Shown here: positions 9,401 to 15,810 of the stretch, piece by piece
Layout of the letters: every line of letters starts with the position of its first letter
Numbering within the stretch: the stretch's first letter is position 1
Assembly: GCA_964502525.1 (NCBI GenBank)
Contig: CAZCXH010000044.1
Coordinates: 1-31,905 of the forward strand
Reading direction: 5' to 3'
DNA from: DATLYB01 sp964502525
Lineage (GTDB): Bacteria; Bacteroidota; Bacteroidia; Chitinophagales; CAIOSU01
DNA: 31,905 nucleotides
Program-made: the position numbers and the translations under genes
Notes under the pieces: model-generated
The model's input: only the letters and a program-made list of their open reading frames with translations
Databases searched by the model: none
Told to the model about the DNA's origin: nothing

Positions 9401-11614
9401 GCCCAGCCGATGAATACCGGAGTGCTTGATGTTTCCGCCAGCGGCAACTACTTTAATTACAGCAGGGGAGATAACCAGAACGTGAAAGTTCCTCTCACAA
9501 CCTACTATCATCTTTATACTTCCGGAGGAGGAGGAATCAAGACATTGCAGGGAGACATCACCGTCAGCGGCAACATGAATATAGGAGCTTCCACCAGCAT
9601 CAGCACGGGAGCAAATGATCTTACCGTCAGCGGCACATCCACTTTTGATGGGGCATTTATTGATAACGCCAATGGCGGAACGAATACTTTTTCCGGTTTG
9701 GTTGATATCAATTCTGGCGGTTCGTTATCCACAGCCAATAGCTCGCTATTCATCTTTGATGCGGGCATCATCAATGACGGAACATTTGATAAAACCGGAA
9801 CTGGCGATGTCACCTTCAACAATAACCAATCCATTTCCGGCACCGCTGCAATGACCATGGCAGGCGATGTCACCGTTGCTGCGGGAGATACTGTTACCTA
9901 CAGCAATACAAGCGCGGGGGGCATCACGCTCTCCGGTTTGCTGGATGGAGCCAGCGCTGCTTCCATGTGGAAACTTGGCGCCAACTCAACGGTTTATTAC
10001 CAACTAAACGCCACCACACAGCCGATGACCACCGGCTTGCTCGATGCTTCAGGCAGCGGCAGCAGCTTTTACTACAGCCGCACCACGGGCGGGCAGACTT
10101 TAAAAACGCCAACGTCAGCTTATCATCACCTGATTATCAATGGCGGAGGCAGTAATATTAAAACCTTAAGTGGAAATACAACCGTCAACGGCAACCTCAC
10201 GATTGCCGCATCTACCTCGCTCGATGTTGATGCTGCGCAGAGTTACAGCCTTACGGTAAAGGGAAACTTTGCCAATTCAGGAACCTTCAATGCTCAAAGC
10301 GGAACGGTAACCTTTGGCGGCACTTCCGACCAGGCGGTTACCACCAATGCAAGCAGTTTTTATAACGTTGTCATCAACAATACCGCAACACAGGTCACCT
10401 TAAACGATAACATGACCGTGACCAATTTGCTGACGCTGACCGATGGCGTGGTTACCACCGGCTCCAACCGTCTGATTTTGACAAACACCTCTTTTTCTTC
10501 GCTGGCGGCATACGGTTCCGGGAGCTTCGTCAACGGTTACCTGAGACGGCATATCGCAACAAATACGCAAACCTATGCCTTCCCGGTAGGCAATGGCACA
10601 GGGGCTTCCAATTATTATCTTGCAGATATGATAAACAACGGACTCACAGGCATCACTTATATCGAAGCAAGATTCAAACCTCTCACGGGGCACAATGACA
10701 GCGAAATGGATGTTGCCGATGTATGGGCGGGCGAGTACGGGTATCTGCAATATACCACCATCAACACTGCCGGTGTGTGGGAATTGGAGCCTAACGCTGC
10801 TCCAACGGGCGGTCTTTACAACATCAAGCTTTACATTGCGAATATGTCCGGTTTCACCAACAACAACTTCGGTCCTCTGAAACGCCCCGTTGGAAGCGCC
10901 TCCGGAGCTGACTGGTCAACAGGGGGAGGATTACTCAACAACAATGACAGCCCGGGACGAACAGTGGCGAGCGGTTACATGTACCGGAGGAATCTTAATA
11001 CCTTCTCCGAATTCGGTGGCGGTGGCGGCAGCGGTGGCGGACAGGGGCTGCCAATTGAACTGGTCAGCTTCACGGTAACCGTTGCAGGAAGCGAAGTGAA
11101 AATCGAATGGACTACGGCTACGGAAACAAATAATGATTTCTTCACCGTTGAGCGTTCAAACGATGCCGTTACCTTCGAACCGGTTGGCGTGTTTGAAGCG
11201 GCAGGACACAGCGCTGTCGAAAGGCTCTATTCAACCTATGACAAGAACCCGCTTCCCGGCACATCCTACTACCGTTTGAAACAAACAGATATGGACGGCA
11301 GCTTTACTTATTCCGTTATTGCGGCTGTGAGCTTCAGCACGGCTGAAAGTTCGGTATCCATCTCCCTCTCGCCCAATCCCGTGGTTAACAAGCAGGTTAC
11401 TCTGACCATAAACGGCAGCACCGCGGAGGAAATAGAATCCTCTGTTTTCACTTTAAATGATATTTCAGGAAGATTGATTATCAAGCATCCTGTCGGGCGC
11501 ATCTCCAATAATAATATTCCGATTAACCTGCCTGTATCTATTCCCGCAGGATGGTACATCGCAAGGCTTGTGTTCGCTGACACCTCGCGCACCTGGAAAA
11601 TATTTATTCAATAG
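6404..11614 (+). CDS. Giant repeat-built beta-solenoid surface protein, T9SS type A cargo
   Basis: The product is 1736 residues. A signal peptide (about 1-23, cleavage TNA/Q) leads into a long region rich in Thr, Asn, Gly and Ser, built from strand-like phrases such as TINGNLTI and LTVSGTTT. This pattern fits a parallel beta-helix or solenoid of adhesin type. Two tandem modules of about 272 residues, and a shortened third, share QPMNTG.LDVS, YSRG..QNVK and YYHL. A non-repetitive region (about 1375-1540), a GGGGGSGGG-like linker and an FnIII-like segment (LPIELVSF...ATETNNDFF) come next. The last 85 residues form a type A T9SS sorting domain (SLSPNPV...). A surface adhesin or structural filament is the likeliest role, but no enzymatic motif was seen, so the function is open. 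Confidence 0.92.
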   Translation: MLKPFITGAISLAVILFPVLTNAQSPGDYRTNSATSDWNTVASWETYNGSAWVAASDYPGQNAGAGTVTILNGHTFTITATVPNAIGALVVGEGTSGSLSTNTSGNRTLTITNNLTIAAGGTYDLTRTTLTVNGTTTINGSLTDTHNSGSSVFVGQVTINNGGSFSTASTSVITFRGGIDNDGTFSKTGAGDVTFDTNNQAIDGSQPITMNGDINVTGITVTNNADLTLTRTNAAGVTGTGSWTQGAGSVLNLSAQTITISAVDFSTNSNTISYNRSGAQTIISTTYRNLTVTSSTNATKTLGGNITVNGNLDISGSAILACDVYQITGNASGTFTMASGTSLSLGNTGSATEVVFPTNFTSGNTTLNSASTVTYQNNASQAVSSTPTYGHLTIAGGGTKTINGNLTINGNLSVSNGTFSFGTGSARSVSVAGNLSGAGGIDMSGGSQLHSLTLSGASNAITTFTTAAVGSTVTYNASVAQQVFASANYRNIVISNNSTKTIQGTVTAGGDLTINTGASFNPAGQVLTVNGNTLIAGTFADGTAGGSTSLEDVDLSDGVINGTATGVVTINGDLTMPTGNATIGRVALTVSGTTTIASGRSLTLNSNTGVKTFVGAVTVNGTGTWTSTTITTAANLVFRGGITNNNTADGSFAAGGATFNTNNQNLAGAGELTFANAVTISGAITVTNQSTYATGITFNSTINGSVAGSTWRNDPNTIVYYQPAASTQPMNTGTLDVSANGNYFYYSRGNTQNVKAPLASYYHLSITGGGGTCTLQGDADVDGNLYIATGSSFTPAGYVFTVAGNTLINGTFADATAAGTSTLQNVDLSGGTIDGGNSGVVNINGTLTMPDGNGTIGQATLTVNGTTTVATGRSLTLDNNGGVKIFIGAITVNGTGTWASTSVTTTANLEIRGGITNNNASSAFAAGGATFSTNSQNLAGAGSYTFGSTVTINGAITITNQSSHASGVSFSNTLTGTDVASTWKNDPDTYTFYGPSGSAAQPMNTGVLDVSASGNYFNYSRGDNQNVKVPLTTYYHLYTSGGGGIKTLQGDITVSGNMNIGASTSISTGANDLTVSGTSTFDGAFIDNANGGTNTFSGLVDINSGGSLSTANSSLFIFDAGIINDGTFDKTGTGDVTFNNNQSISGTAAMTMAGDVTVAAGDTVTYSNTSAGGITLSGLLDGASAASMWKLGANSTVYYQLNATTQPMTTGLLDASGSGSSFYYSRTTGGQTLKTPTSAYHHLIINGGGSNIKTLSGNTTVNGNLTIAASTSLDVDAAQSYSLTVKGNFANSGTFNAQSGTVTFGGTSDQAVTTNASSFYNVVINNTATQVTLNDNMTVTNLLTLTDGVVTTGSNRLILTNTSFSSLAAYGSGSFVNGYLRRHIATNTQTYAFPVGNGTGASNYYLADMINNGLTGITYIEARFKPLTGHNDSEMDVADVWAGEYGYLQYTTINTAGVWELEPNAAPTGGLYNIKLYIANMSGFTNNNFGPLKRPVGSASGADWSTGGGLLNNNDSPGRTVASGYMYRRNLNTFSEFGGGGGSGGGQGLPIELVSFTVTVAGSEVKIEWTTATETNNDFFTVERSNDAVTFEPVGVFEAAGHSAVERLYSTYDKNPLPGTSYYRLKQTDMDGSFTYSVIAAVSFSTAESSVSISLSPNPVVNKQVTLTINGSTAEEIESSVFTLNDISGRLIIKHPVGRISNNNIPINLPVSIPAGWYIARLVFADTSRTWKIFIQ
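7952..9583 (+). repeat. Tandem in-frame duplication (819 + 813 nt)
   Basis: The module starting GASFNPAGQVLTVNGNT at 7952 is repeated as GSSFTPAGYVFTVAGNT at 8771, and a third, shorter and more diverged copy begins at 9584 and runs to about 10210. Shared landmarks are LTMP.GN.TIG, VNGTGTW, FAAGGATF, QPMNTG and YYHL. The copies are clearly diverged at the protein level, so the duplication is not fresh. Confidence 0.85.
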
Positions 11615-11640
11615 GGGCAGTTCTAAAATTGCTCTTATTC
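11615..11640 (+). terminator. Weak hairpin between convergent genes
   Basis: Directly after the solenoid stop codon, GGGCAGTT can pair with AATTGCTC through a 4-nt loop using two G-U wobbles, followed by TTATT. The stem works only for plus-strand RNA, because the wobbles become mismatches on the other strand. It may be a weak terminator. Confidence 0.3.
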
Positions 11641-11662
11641 AGTGACAGGCTTCAGGCGAAAA

Positions 11663-12061
11663 TTACTTCTTCAGCGAATCTCTGATCTGAGTGAGCAGTT
11701 TCACTTCATCAGAAGGTTCAGGAGGCGCAGCGGGCGCGGCTTCCTCCTTTTTCTTGGCGGAATTCATCGCCTTAACGATAAGGAATATGGCAAATGCGAT
11801 GATGATAAAATCAAACACCGTCTGGATGAATATCCCGTAATTGAGCGTAACAGCAGGGACATCACCCACCGCTTCTTTCAGCGTCATTTTCAGATCCTTA
11901 AAATCAACACCGCCCACCAGCATCCCGATAGGAGGCATTATCAAATCATTCACAGCCGATGAAACAATCTTTCCGAAGGCGGCACCAATGATGATACCGA
12001 CCGCCATGTCAACTACGTTGCCTTTCATGGCAAATTCCTTGAATTCTTTAAGCATTCCCAT
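11663..12061 (-). CDS. mscL: Large-conductance mechanosensitive channel MscL
   Basis: This is an inner-membrane channel that opens under membrane tension and vents solutes during hypo-osmotic shock. At 132 residues it is close to the usual size (about 136 in E. coli). The N-terminal amphipathic helix (MLKEFKEFAMKGNVVDMAVG) and TM1 with GIIIGAAFGKIV are highly conserved. A short periplasmic loop, TM2 (about 75-97, FDFIIIAFAIFLIV) and a cytoplasmic C-terminal helix (VKLLTQIRDSL) follow. At the hydrophobic gate, the positions equivalent to E. coli Leu19 and Val23 are Met19 and Ile23, both hydrophobic. It lies 48 nt downstream of the DUF3078 gene on the same strand, so the two could be co-transcribed, though no functional link is evident. 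Confidence 0.97.
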   Translation of the reverse strand: MGMLKEFKEFAMKGNVVDMAVGIIIGAAFGKIVSSAVNDLIMPPIGMLVGGVDFKDLKMTLKEAVGDVPAVTLNYGIFIQTVFDFIIIAFAIFLIVKAMNSAKKKEEAAPAAPPEPSDEVKLLTQIRDSLKK

Positions 12062-12109
12062 AAGAATTGGTTTTTAGGGTTAAGAAATATTTGCTGAAAA
12101 TATAATAAC

Positions 12110-13102
12110 CTATTTTGTTTCCCTTCCGGTTCTTTTGTTGTTGTTGAATTTGTAAGTAAGCCCCACGCTCAGCGCTTCCTTGAATTGAACACGGTCATCG
12201 AACTCAGCCGGTGCCTCGATTGCACCGTTATCGTTTTCATCCTTCGGTATCGAAATTTCCTTGTCATAAATCAGGTTGAGCGTAAGACTCGCAGCCAACC
12301 ACTCGTTGATCTTGAACAGGAATGCCGTTTCCCAATTCACGTCCACCATTTTGCTTGCATCCGTATCACCCGTGTAATTTTGAAAAAGCTCCAGCTTCGA
12401 CAGGATCGTTACATTCTTCACCACTTCCTTTTGGAACTTCGCGTTAAAATATGCGCCAAATTGGAAAACTTGTTTTTCCCCTGTGCCGGTTGTTACGTCA
12501 ATCTCGTTTCCGTAAGCGCCCCGGTTAACACTGGTATCTGGCCAAAAATTCGCAATTGTTTGATCTCTGATAAATGTTATTTTACCCGTAGCAGGCGAAA
12601 TAAAAAGTGAGAAATAATCCTTGGGCTTCCAGTCAAGACCAATACCCAAAGTCAGATAGCCCGGTGCAGCGAATTTTGATACCACCAGTGAATCATTCGG
12701 GTAATTATACCCATTGGCAAACTGACTTTTGAAGTTGCCGAGCGCACTCAGCAGCAATGTTTTTTTCTTATTGAGAATGTATCCGTATTTCGACTCCAAC
12801 TCGATTTTGTCTTCATTTTTTCGCAATCCGAATTCATCGGTGCGTATCAACCCGAATTGAAGGTTGGCTGTGTTATCCCAGTTGTGCTTGTTTCTGGCAT
12901 ACTTCGCCACAAGGAAGCCAACAAGGGAAAATGAAATGGAATTATCTCCGCCAGCCGCCCAATTGGTAAAACTCACCTGATTAAGGTTCACGGCTCCGTA
13001 TCCTGCTACTTTCCAGGATGAATCCGGTGCAATATCCTGAGTCTGCGCCATTCCGAGCGTTGCAATTAACATGAGGACAATCGTAAAATGAAGGTTTTTC
13101 AT
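12110..13102 (-). CDS. DUF3078 family outer-membrane protein
   Basis: The protein has 330 residues with a signal peptide (about 1-19, cleavage GMA/Q). The mature N-terminus carries the family signature VNLNQVSFTNWAAGGDNSIS. The remainder is rich in alternating hydrophobic and polar strands with aromatic ends (LQFGLIRTDEFGLRKNED, KLELFQNYTG, LTLNLIYDKEISIP, ALSVGLTYKF), as expected for an outer-membrane beta-barrel. DUF3078 proteins are widespread in Bacteroidota, and I know of no precise function that applies here. A TACATTTG box upstream fits the Bacteroidota housekeeping -7 element. mscL follows 48 nt downstream. Confidence 0.9.
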   Translation of the reverse strand: MKNLHFTIVLMLIATLGMAQTQDIAPDSSWKVAGYGAVNLNQVSFTNWAAGGDNSISFSLVGFLVAKYARNKHNWDNTANLQFGLIRTDEFGLRKNEDKIELESKYGYILNKKKTLLLSALGNFKSQFANGYNYPNDSLVVSKFAAPGYLTLGIGLDWKPKDYFSLFISPATGKITFIRDQTIANFWPDTSVNRGAYGNEIDVTTGTGEKQVFQFGAYFNAKFQKEVVKNVTILSKLELFQNYTGDTDASKMVDVNWETAFLFKINEWLAASLTLNLIYDKEISIPKDENDNGAIEAPAEFDDRVQFKEALSVGLTYKFNNNKRTGRETK

Positions 13103-13126
13103 TGATTTTATTCTTTTAGGTTTTCA

Positions 13127-13134
13127 CAAATGTA
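13127..13134 (-). promoter_or_regulatory. Bacteroidota-type -7 box of the DUF3078 gene
   Basis: TACATTTG matches the Bacteroidota -7 consensus TAnnTTTG and would start transcription about 15-20 nt before the ATG at 13102. No clear TTG -33 box sits at the usual distance, so the support is partial. Confidence 0.4.
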
Positions 13135-13227
13135 AAGGAGGGGTGAAAGTACGGAAATGATATAAATCAATAGGTAAAAGATGCAAAAATTAGTGAGGAG
13201 TGAAAGGCAGTTTACCAATGGAATACC

Positions 13228-13265
13228 AAAAAAAAAGCCGTCTCCCACCCATAAGAGACGGCTTT
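13228..13265 (-). terminator. Rho-independent terminator of the first 58-aa gene
   Basis: An 11-bp perfect stem (AAAGCCGTCTC at 13234-13244 with GAGACGGCTTT at 13255-13265, 10-nt loop) is followed on the minus strand by a run of nine T. It begins 24 nt past the stop codon of the 58-aa gene. It is a near copy of the terminator at 13579-13616. Confidence 0.92.
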
Positions 13266-13289
13266 CCGGTCATGAAAAAAGATTATAGC

Positions 13290-13466
13290 CTAAACCTGCA
13301 TGCTCAGTGTTTCGATGTATTCGTTTCGAATCTTGCTTGCCTTAGCGAGCTTGACGATATAATTTTTCAGATCGCCCTTGCGCATGAGATTAACGGCTTC
13401 TGACTTCACTTTATTGTACTGCTCCCTGAGGCTGCTGAGGCGGTGGATTTTCATTAGCTGTAACAT
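13290..13466 (-). CDS. 58-aa helical protein, copy 1 of a twin pair
   Basis: I prefer the ATG at 13466, giving MLQLMKIHRLSSLREQ..., over the longer frame opening at 13568. The second copy begins at the same residue, the leader before this ATG is conserved between copies, and the predicted sigma-54 start site falls inside the longer reading. The protein is basic, lacks a signal peptide and transmembrane segment, and looks fully helical, with LREQYNKVKSEA, GDLKNY and KASKIRNEYIETL as its core. Its length and pattern recall the small cytoplasmic Lacal_2735/DUF6435-type proteins of Bacteroidota, but I cannot confirm membership. It has its own promoter and terminator. The function is unknown; conditional expression through sigma-54 is inferred. 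Confidence 0.82.
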   Translation of the reverse strand: MLQLMKIHRLSSLREQYNKVKSEAVNLMRKGDLKNYIVKLAKASKIRNEYIETLSMQV

Positions 13467-13511
13467 GGCTGTTGGTTTTTGTGATTTTGAAATCTCTATA
13501 TCTTTAGCATT

Positions 13512-13528
13512 TGCAACCATCGTGCCAA
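13512..13528 (-). promoter_or_regulatory. Sigma-54 (-24/-12) promoter of copy 1
   Basis: The minus strand reads TTGGCACG-ATGG-TTGCA, a full match to the sigma-54 consensus TGGCACG-N4-TTGC[A/T]. The -24 GG and -12 GC dinucleotides are separated by the required 10 nt. Transcription would start near 13501, giving a leader of about 35 nt to the ATG at 13466. Confidence 0.8.
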
Positions 13529-13578
13529 AGTTTCTCAGATACCCCGGATTTTGCTTTTTTAACAACAATTATCCGCAC

Positions 13579-13616
13579 AAAAAAAAGCCGTCTCCCACCC
13601 ATAAAAGAGACGGCTT
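13579..13616 (-). terminator. Rho-independent terminator of the second 58-aa gene
   Basis: A 10-bp stem (AAGCCGTCTC at 13585-13594 with GAGACGGCTT at 13607-13616, 12-nt loop) is followed on the minus strand by eight T. It begins 22 nt past the stop codon at 13639. It separates copy 2 from the promoter of copy 1, so the copies are independent transcription units. Confidence 0.92.
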
Positions 13617-13638
13617 CCGGTCATGAAAAGGATTCTTT

Positions 13639-13815
13639 CTAAACCTGCATGTTCAAAGTTTCAATGTATTCGTTTTGAATCTTGCTTGCTTTCGTCAGCC
13701 TTTTGAGGTAATTCTTCAGGTCGCCCTTCGTCATAAACTTCATTGCTTCGCTTTTTACCTTTTTATATTGTTCCCGCAGGCTGTTGAGGCGATGGATTTT
13801 CATTAGCTGTAACAT
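13639..13815 (-). CDS. 58-aa helical protein, copy 2 of a twin pair
   Basis: Translation from the ATG at 13815 gives MLQLMKIHRLNSLREQYKKV and continues through GDLKNYLKRL to IETLNMQV and a TAG stop, 58 residues in all. It is identical to copy 1 at 46 of 58 positions. Most of the 12 changes fall in the middle (residues 25-41), while the N-terminal 17 residues and the C-terminal helix are nearly invariant, suggesting purifying selection on both copies. It has no signal peptide or membrane segment and is basic and helical. The upstream sigma-54 site is weaker than that of copy 1, so the two could respond differently. The function is unknown. Confidence 0.82.
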   Translation of the reverse strand: MLQLMKIHRLNSLREQYKKVKSEAMKFMTKGDLKNYLKRLTKASKIQNEYIETLNMQV

Positions 13816-13858
13816 GGCTGTTGGTTTTAATTGTTATCAAATCATCTACAACCATATA

Positions 13859-13875
13859 AACAATCATTGTGCCAA
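13859..13875 (-). promoter_or_regulatory. Sigma-54-like promoter of copy 2
   Basis: The minus strand reads TTGGCACA-ATGA-TTGTT. The -24 half is intact apart from G to A after CAC, and the -12 half has TTGT in place of TTGC. Spacing is conserved, and the site lies at nearly the same distance from its ATG (13815) as in copy 1. The gene is therefore probably expressed from the same holoenzyme but more weakly. Confidence 0.62.
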
Positions 13876-13988
13876 AAAGTTGTGTTCGGGCTGTTAAGGA
13901 TTGTTAAAGAAATGTCAAAAAAGGGTGAGATGGTTCGAGCAACGGATAAGGCATCCCTCTTTGAGCTGGATTTGAATTAAAGAAAACG

Positions 13989-14870
13989 TCAGCGCAACTT
14001 CCTTCTTAATTTTCTTGCTTGCTTACTAAACTGATTATTTTTATCTATTATGTTTGTAAGCATTTCATGCGCTTTGTTTTTTTGTTGGGCTTTTACAAAA
14101 CAAAGTGCCAGGTACCATTCTGACGCGTCTGCAATTTTGTTATTCAGCTTTGCGGTTTCTTGAAAGTCTGAAATAGCCGCGCCAAGATTGTTTAATTCCA
14201 AATAAGCTATCCCCCGATAGAACATAACTTCATGCGCGTCCGGATATTTATTCAGAAAGTTAGCGGACTTGCCAATAAATTTTTCATAATCTTTTTTTTC
14301 ATAATCCACCATAACAGAAGACAGTTCATCTGCTCCTTCGGTATGCCTTGTTTGCGAAGAGATAACGTCAGGATAAGGACGGAAGTTGTCAGCAAACAAC
14401 CTATCGGGATCAGCAGGCGCGAAAAAGAGAAAGTAAGCAGGCAGCATCAAAATGAGCAAAACCGCGGCAACCGTTGCCAGCTTGAAAGCTGGGGGTGAAG
14501 GGATGAGCATCCCGACCCATTTGTCTATGCTTTCTATAAGTTTATTCGTCCATGACAGCCCTTTTTCTCCCAAGTCTTTGGCACCGCCAGTATCCTCAGC
14601 AATCTGACCAGCTTCAGAATAATCCAGCTTCACCCGTTTTCTCATTTTGGCAACAACCTGGTTTGTTTTCATGATTTCTTCCTTCAGCGCTTTGTGTTTT
14701 TTCCCTTCAATCACAAACATCATAGCCTTATTGATTTTTACTTCCTCCCGAAGCTTTGGGTCGGATGCTATGCGGGCTTCAAAATCCTGCTTGTCTTTGC
14801 CGGATAACTCCCCCCTCAGGAATTGGTCAATTTTATACTGGCGTTCGATTTGTTCGTTACTTAATGACAT
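13989..14870 (-). CDS. Anti-sigma-like membrane protein with periplasmic TPR region
   Basis: The 293-residue protein is encoded one base after the stop codon of the ECF sigma gene, so the two are almost certainly translationally coupled. The N-terminal part (IDQFLRGELSGKDKQDFEARIASDPKLREEV, residues about 14-44) has the look of the cytoplasmic anti-sigma segment common in Bacteroidota ECF operons. A charged helical region, one transmembrane helix (about 129-151) and a C-terminal region follow. The C-terminal region has TPR-like helical repeats (DAHEVMFYRGIAYLELNNLGAAISDF, then a second near 245-290) and would face the periplasm. It probably holds the sigma factor inactive and releases it after a cell-envelope signal sensed by the TPR region. 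Role and topology are inferred from layout and sequence pattern, as no classical zinc anti-sigma motif (HxxxCxxC) is present. Confidence 0.8.
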   Translation of the reverse strand: MSLSNEQIERQYKIDQFLRGELSGKDKQDFEARIASDPKLREEVKINKAMMFVIEGKKHKALKEEIMKTNQVVAKMRKRVKLDYSEAGQIAEDTGGAKDLGEKGLSWTNKLIESIDKWVGMLIPSPPAFKLATVAAVLLILMLPAYFLFFAPADPDRLFADNFRPYPDVISSQTRHTEGADELSSVMVDYEKKDYEKFIGKSANFLNKYPDAHEVMFYRGIAYLELNNLGAAISDFQETAKLNNKIADASEWYLALCFVKAQQKNKAHEMLTNIIDKNNQFSKQARKLRRKLR

Positions 14871-14871
14871 A

Positions 14872-15459
14872 TTACAATGTTACAAGGTTCATAAATTCAG
14901 GGTCTTGTTCCAACGTTTCCCTTAGTTTGACACGACATAGATATACTTTGCTTTTGGCATAGTCGGCTTTCCAGTTCATTTGTCTTGCAATCTCAGCGAG
15001 TCGTGTCTTTTCAATATAAAATAAAGAAAGCACCTGCTTACAGCTTTCGTCCATCCTGTCCAGCAGGTTGGAAACAAGATCTATCTGCTTGTCAAATTTC
15101 ACCAGGTTGCCTACGAACTCCTCGGAATATTCGTCCTCAATGTCATGCATGGTCTCATCAAATTCCACAGCCTTCAACTTTTTACCGTCCCTCAATTTTT
15201 TCAGCCACAGGTTCTTGCTGACCTGTTTAAAATAACCTTCCAGGTTTCCCGGCACATATTTTCCGCTTTTCACATTGGCGGCAACCACCACAATCGTCTC
15301 CTGGAAATGATCTTCCGCATCTTCTGTTGTTCCATTGTTTGATTTTATTTCATAGTAAATGATGGGCGTCAATTTCCGGTATAAATACTCGTAAACATCG
15401 GAAACATCTTTTTTAATGCCATCCATCAGTTCCTGCTCGCTATATCTCTTTTTTGCCAC
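14872..15459 (-). CDS. ECF-type RNA polymerase sigma factor
   Basis: This is a sigma-70 family extracytoplasmic-function regulator. From the GTG at 15459 it is 195 residues, beginning VAKKRYSEQELMDGIKKD. An ATG at 15492 would add 11 hydrophobic residues unusual for a sigma factor and would leave almost no leader after the promoter-like GGTAT. Region 2 is seen as VYEYLYRKLTPIIYYEI...DAEDHFQETIVVVAANV, then the helix LEGYFKQVSKNLWLKKLRD. Region 4 is the helix-turn-helix CKQVLSLFYIEKTRLAEIARQMNW...AKSKVYLCRVKLRE. It is coupled to the anti-sigma-like gene downstream. A variant of the element found before PorP/SprF, the type B cargo gene and a small membrane protein lies just upstream, suggesting autoregulation. 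A role akin to P. gingivalis SigP is attractive but unproven. Confidence 0.9.
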   Translation of the reverse strand: MAKKRYSEQELMDGIKKDVSDVYEYLYRKLTPIIYYEIKSNNGTTEDAEDHFQETIVVVAANVKSGKYVPGNLEGYFKQVSKNLWLKKLRDGKKLKAVEFDETMHDIEDEYSEEFVGNLVKFDKQIDLVSNLLDRMDESCKQVLSLFYIEKTRLAEIARQMNWKADYAKSKVYLCRVKLRETLEQDPEFMNLVTL

Positions 15460-15492
15460 GCTCGCGGCACTCAATAAAATCAAACTGATCAT

Positions 15493-15810
15493 ATATACCG
15501 GTTTTGGGGAAAGGTGATTTTTGTGAGTTTATCCGTAAGAGCCGTTCAATAAAAAAACTCTCTTGGTATAAAGATCGGCATCAAGGCATTCAGCTTTGGT
15601 TGCCGATGGATAAAAATAATAACTCCTTATCTCAAAAAGAAAGTATCAGTCATTAAAATTTATTTCACGAAAATTTGTTTTCCGGTTCTTGCGGACAATG
15701 AACTTTCATTAATTCGCCCCGGATGTTTTAAAGAACGTAAGACTAAATATTGCGGGTTATGAATAGCCTAACTCAAACAACAGCTTCAGTGGTTTCAGAA
15801 TTGGACCACA
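15493..15810. other. Intergenic region upstream of the sigma gene
   Basis: Apart from the bipartite promoter-like element at 15495-15518, I see no gene or strong structure. It separates the sigma operon from the small membrane protein gene, which is transcribed towards it. No convincing terminator follows that gene; only a 5-bp hairpin is present. Confidence 0.5.
15495..15518 (-). promoter_or_regulatory. Bipartite ECF-like promoter element, sigma gene (variant copy)
   Basis: The minus strand reads ATCACCTTTCC-N8-GGTAT. It has the same 24-bp architecture as the three sites at 16215, 17375 and 17417 (ATGACCTTTTT-N8-GGTAT) and differs at three positions in the left half. The end of GGTAT is 35 nt from the GTG at 15459, in line with 20-41 nt at the other sites. 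Confidence 0.6.

Larger units (their letters stand above)
13228..13875 (-). repeat. Tandem duplicated promoter-ORF-terminator cassette
   Basis: Two complete transcription units lie head to tail with start codons 349 nt apart. Each has a TTGGCAC-type promoter, a short leader ending AAAACCAACAGCC before the ATG, a 58-codon ORF, and a hairpin terminator with the same stem and the same CCACCCATAA-type loop. The proteins are identical at 46 of 58 positions. Confidence 0.9.

Noticed and set aside
6769..9873. Minus-strand open frames rich in Val, Pro and Leu opposite the solenoid gene
   Set aside because: They mirror Thr, Asn and Gly codons of the real gene and show no domain, signal peptide or promoter.
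13467..13568. Longer reading of 58-aa copy 1 starting at 13568
   Set aside because: The extension runs through the sigma-54 promoter and is not shared with copy 2.
15789..15809. GTGGT/ACCAC hairpin after the small membrane protein gene
   Set aside because: Only 5 bp with an 11-nt loop and no T-run, so it was not called a terminator.
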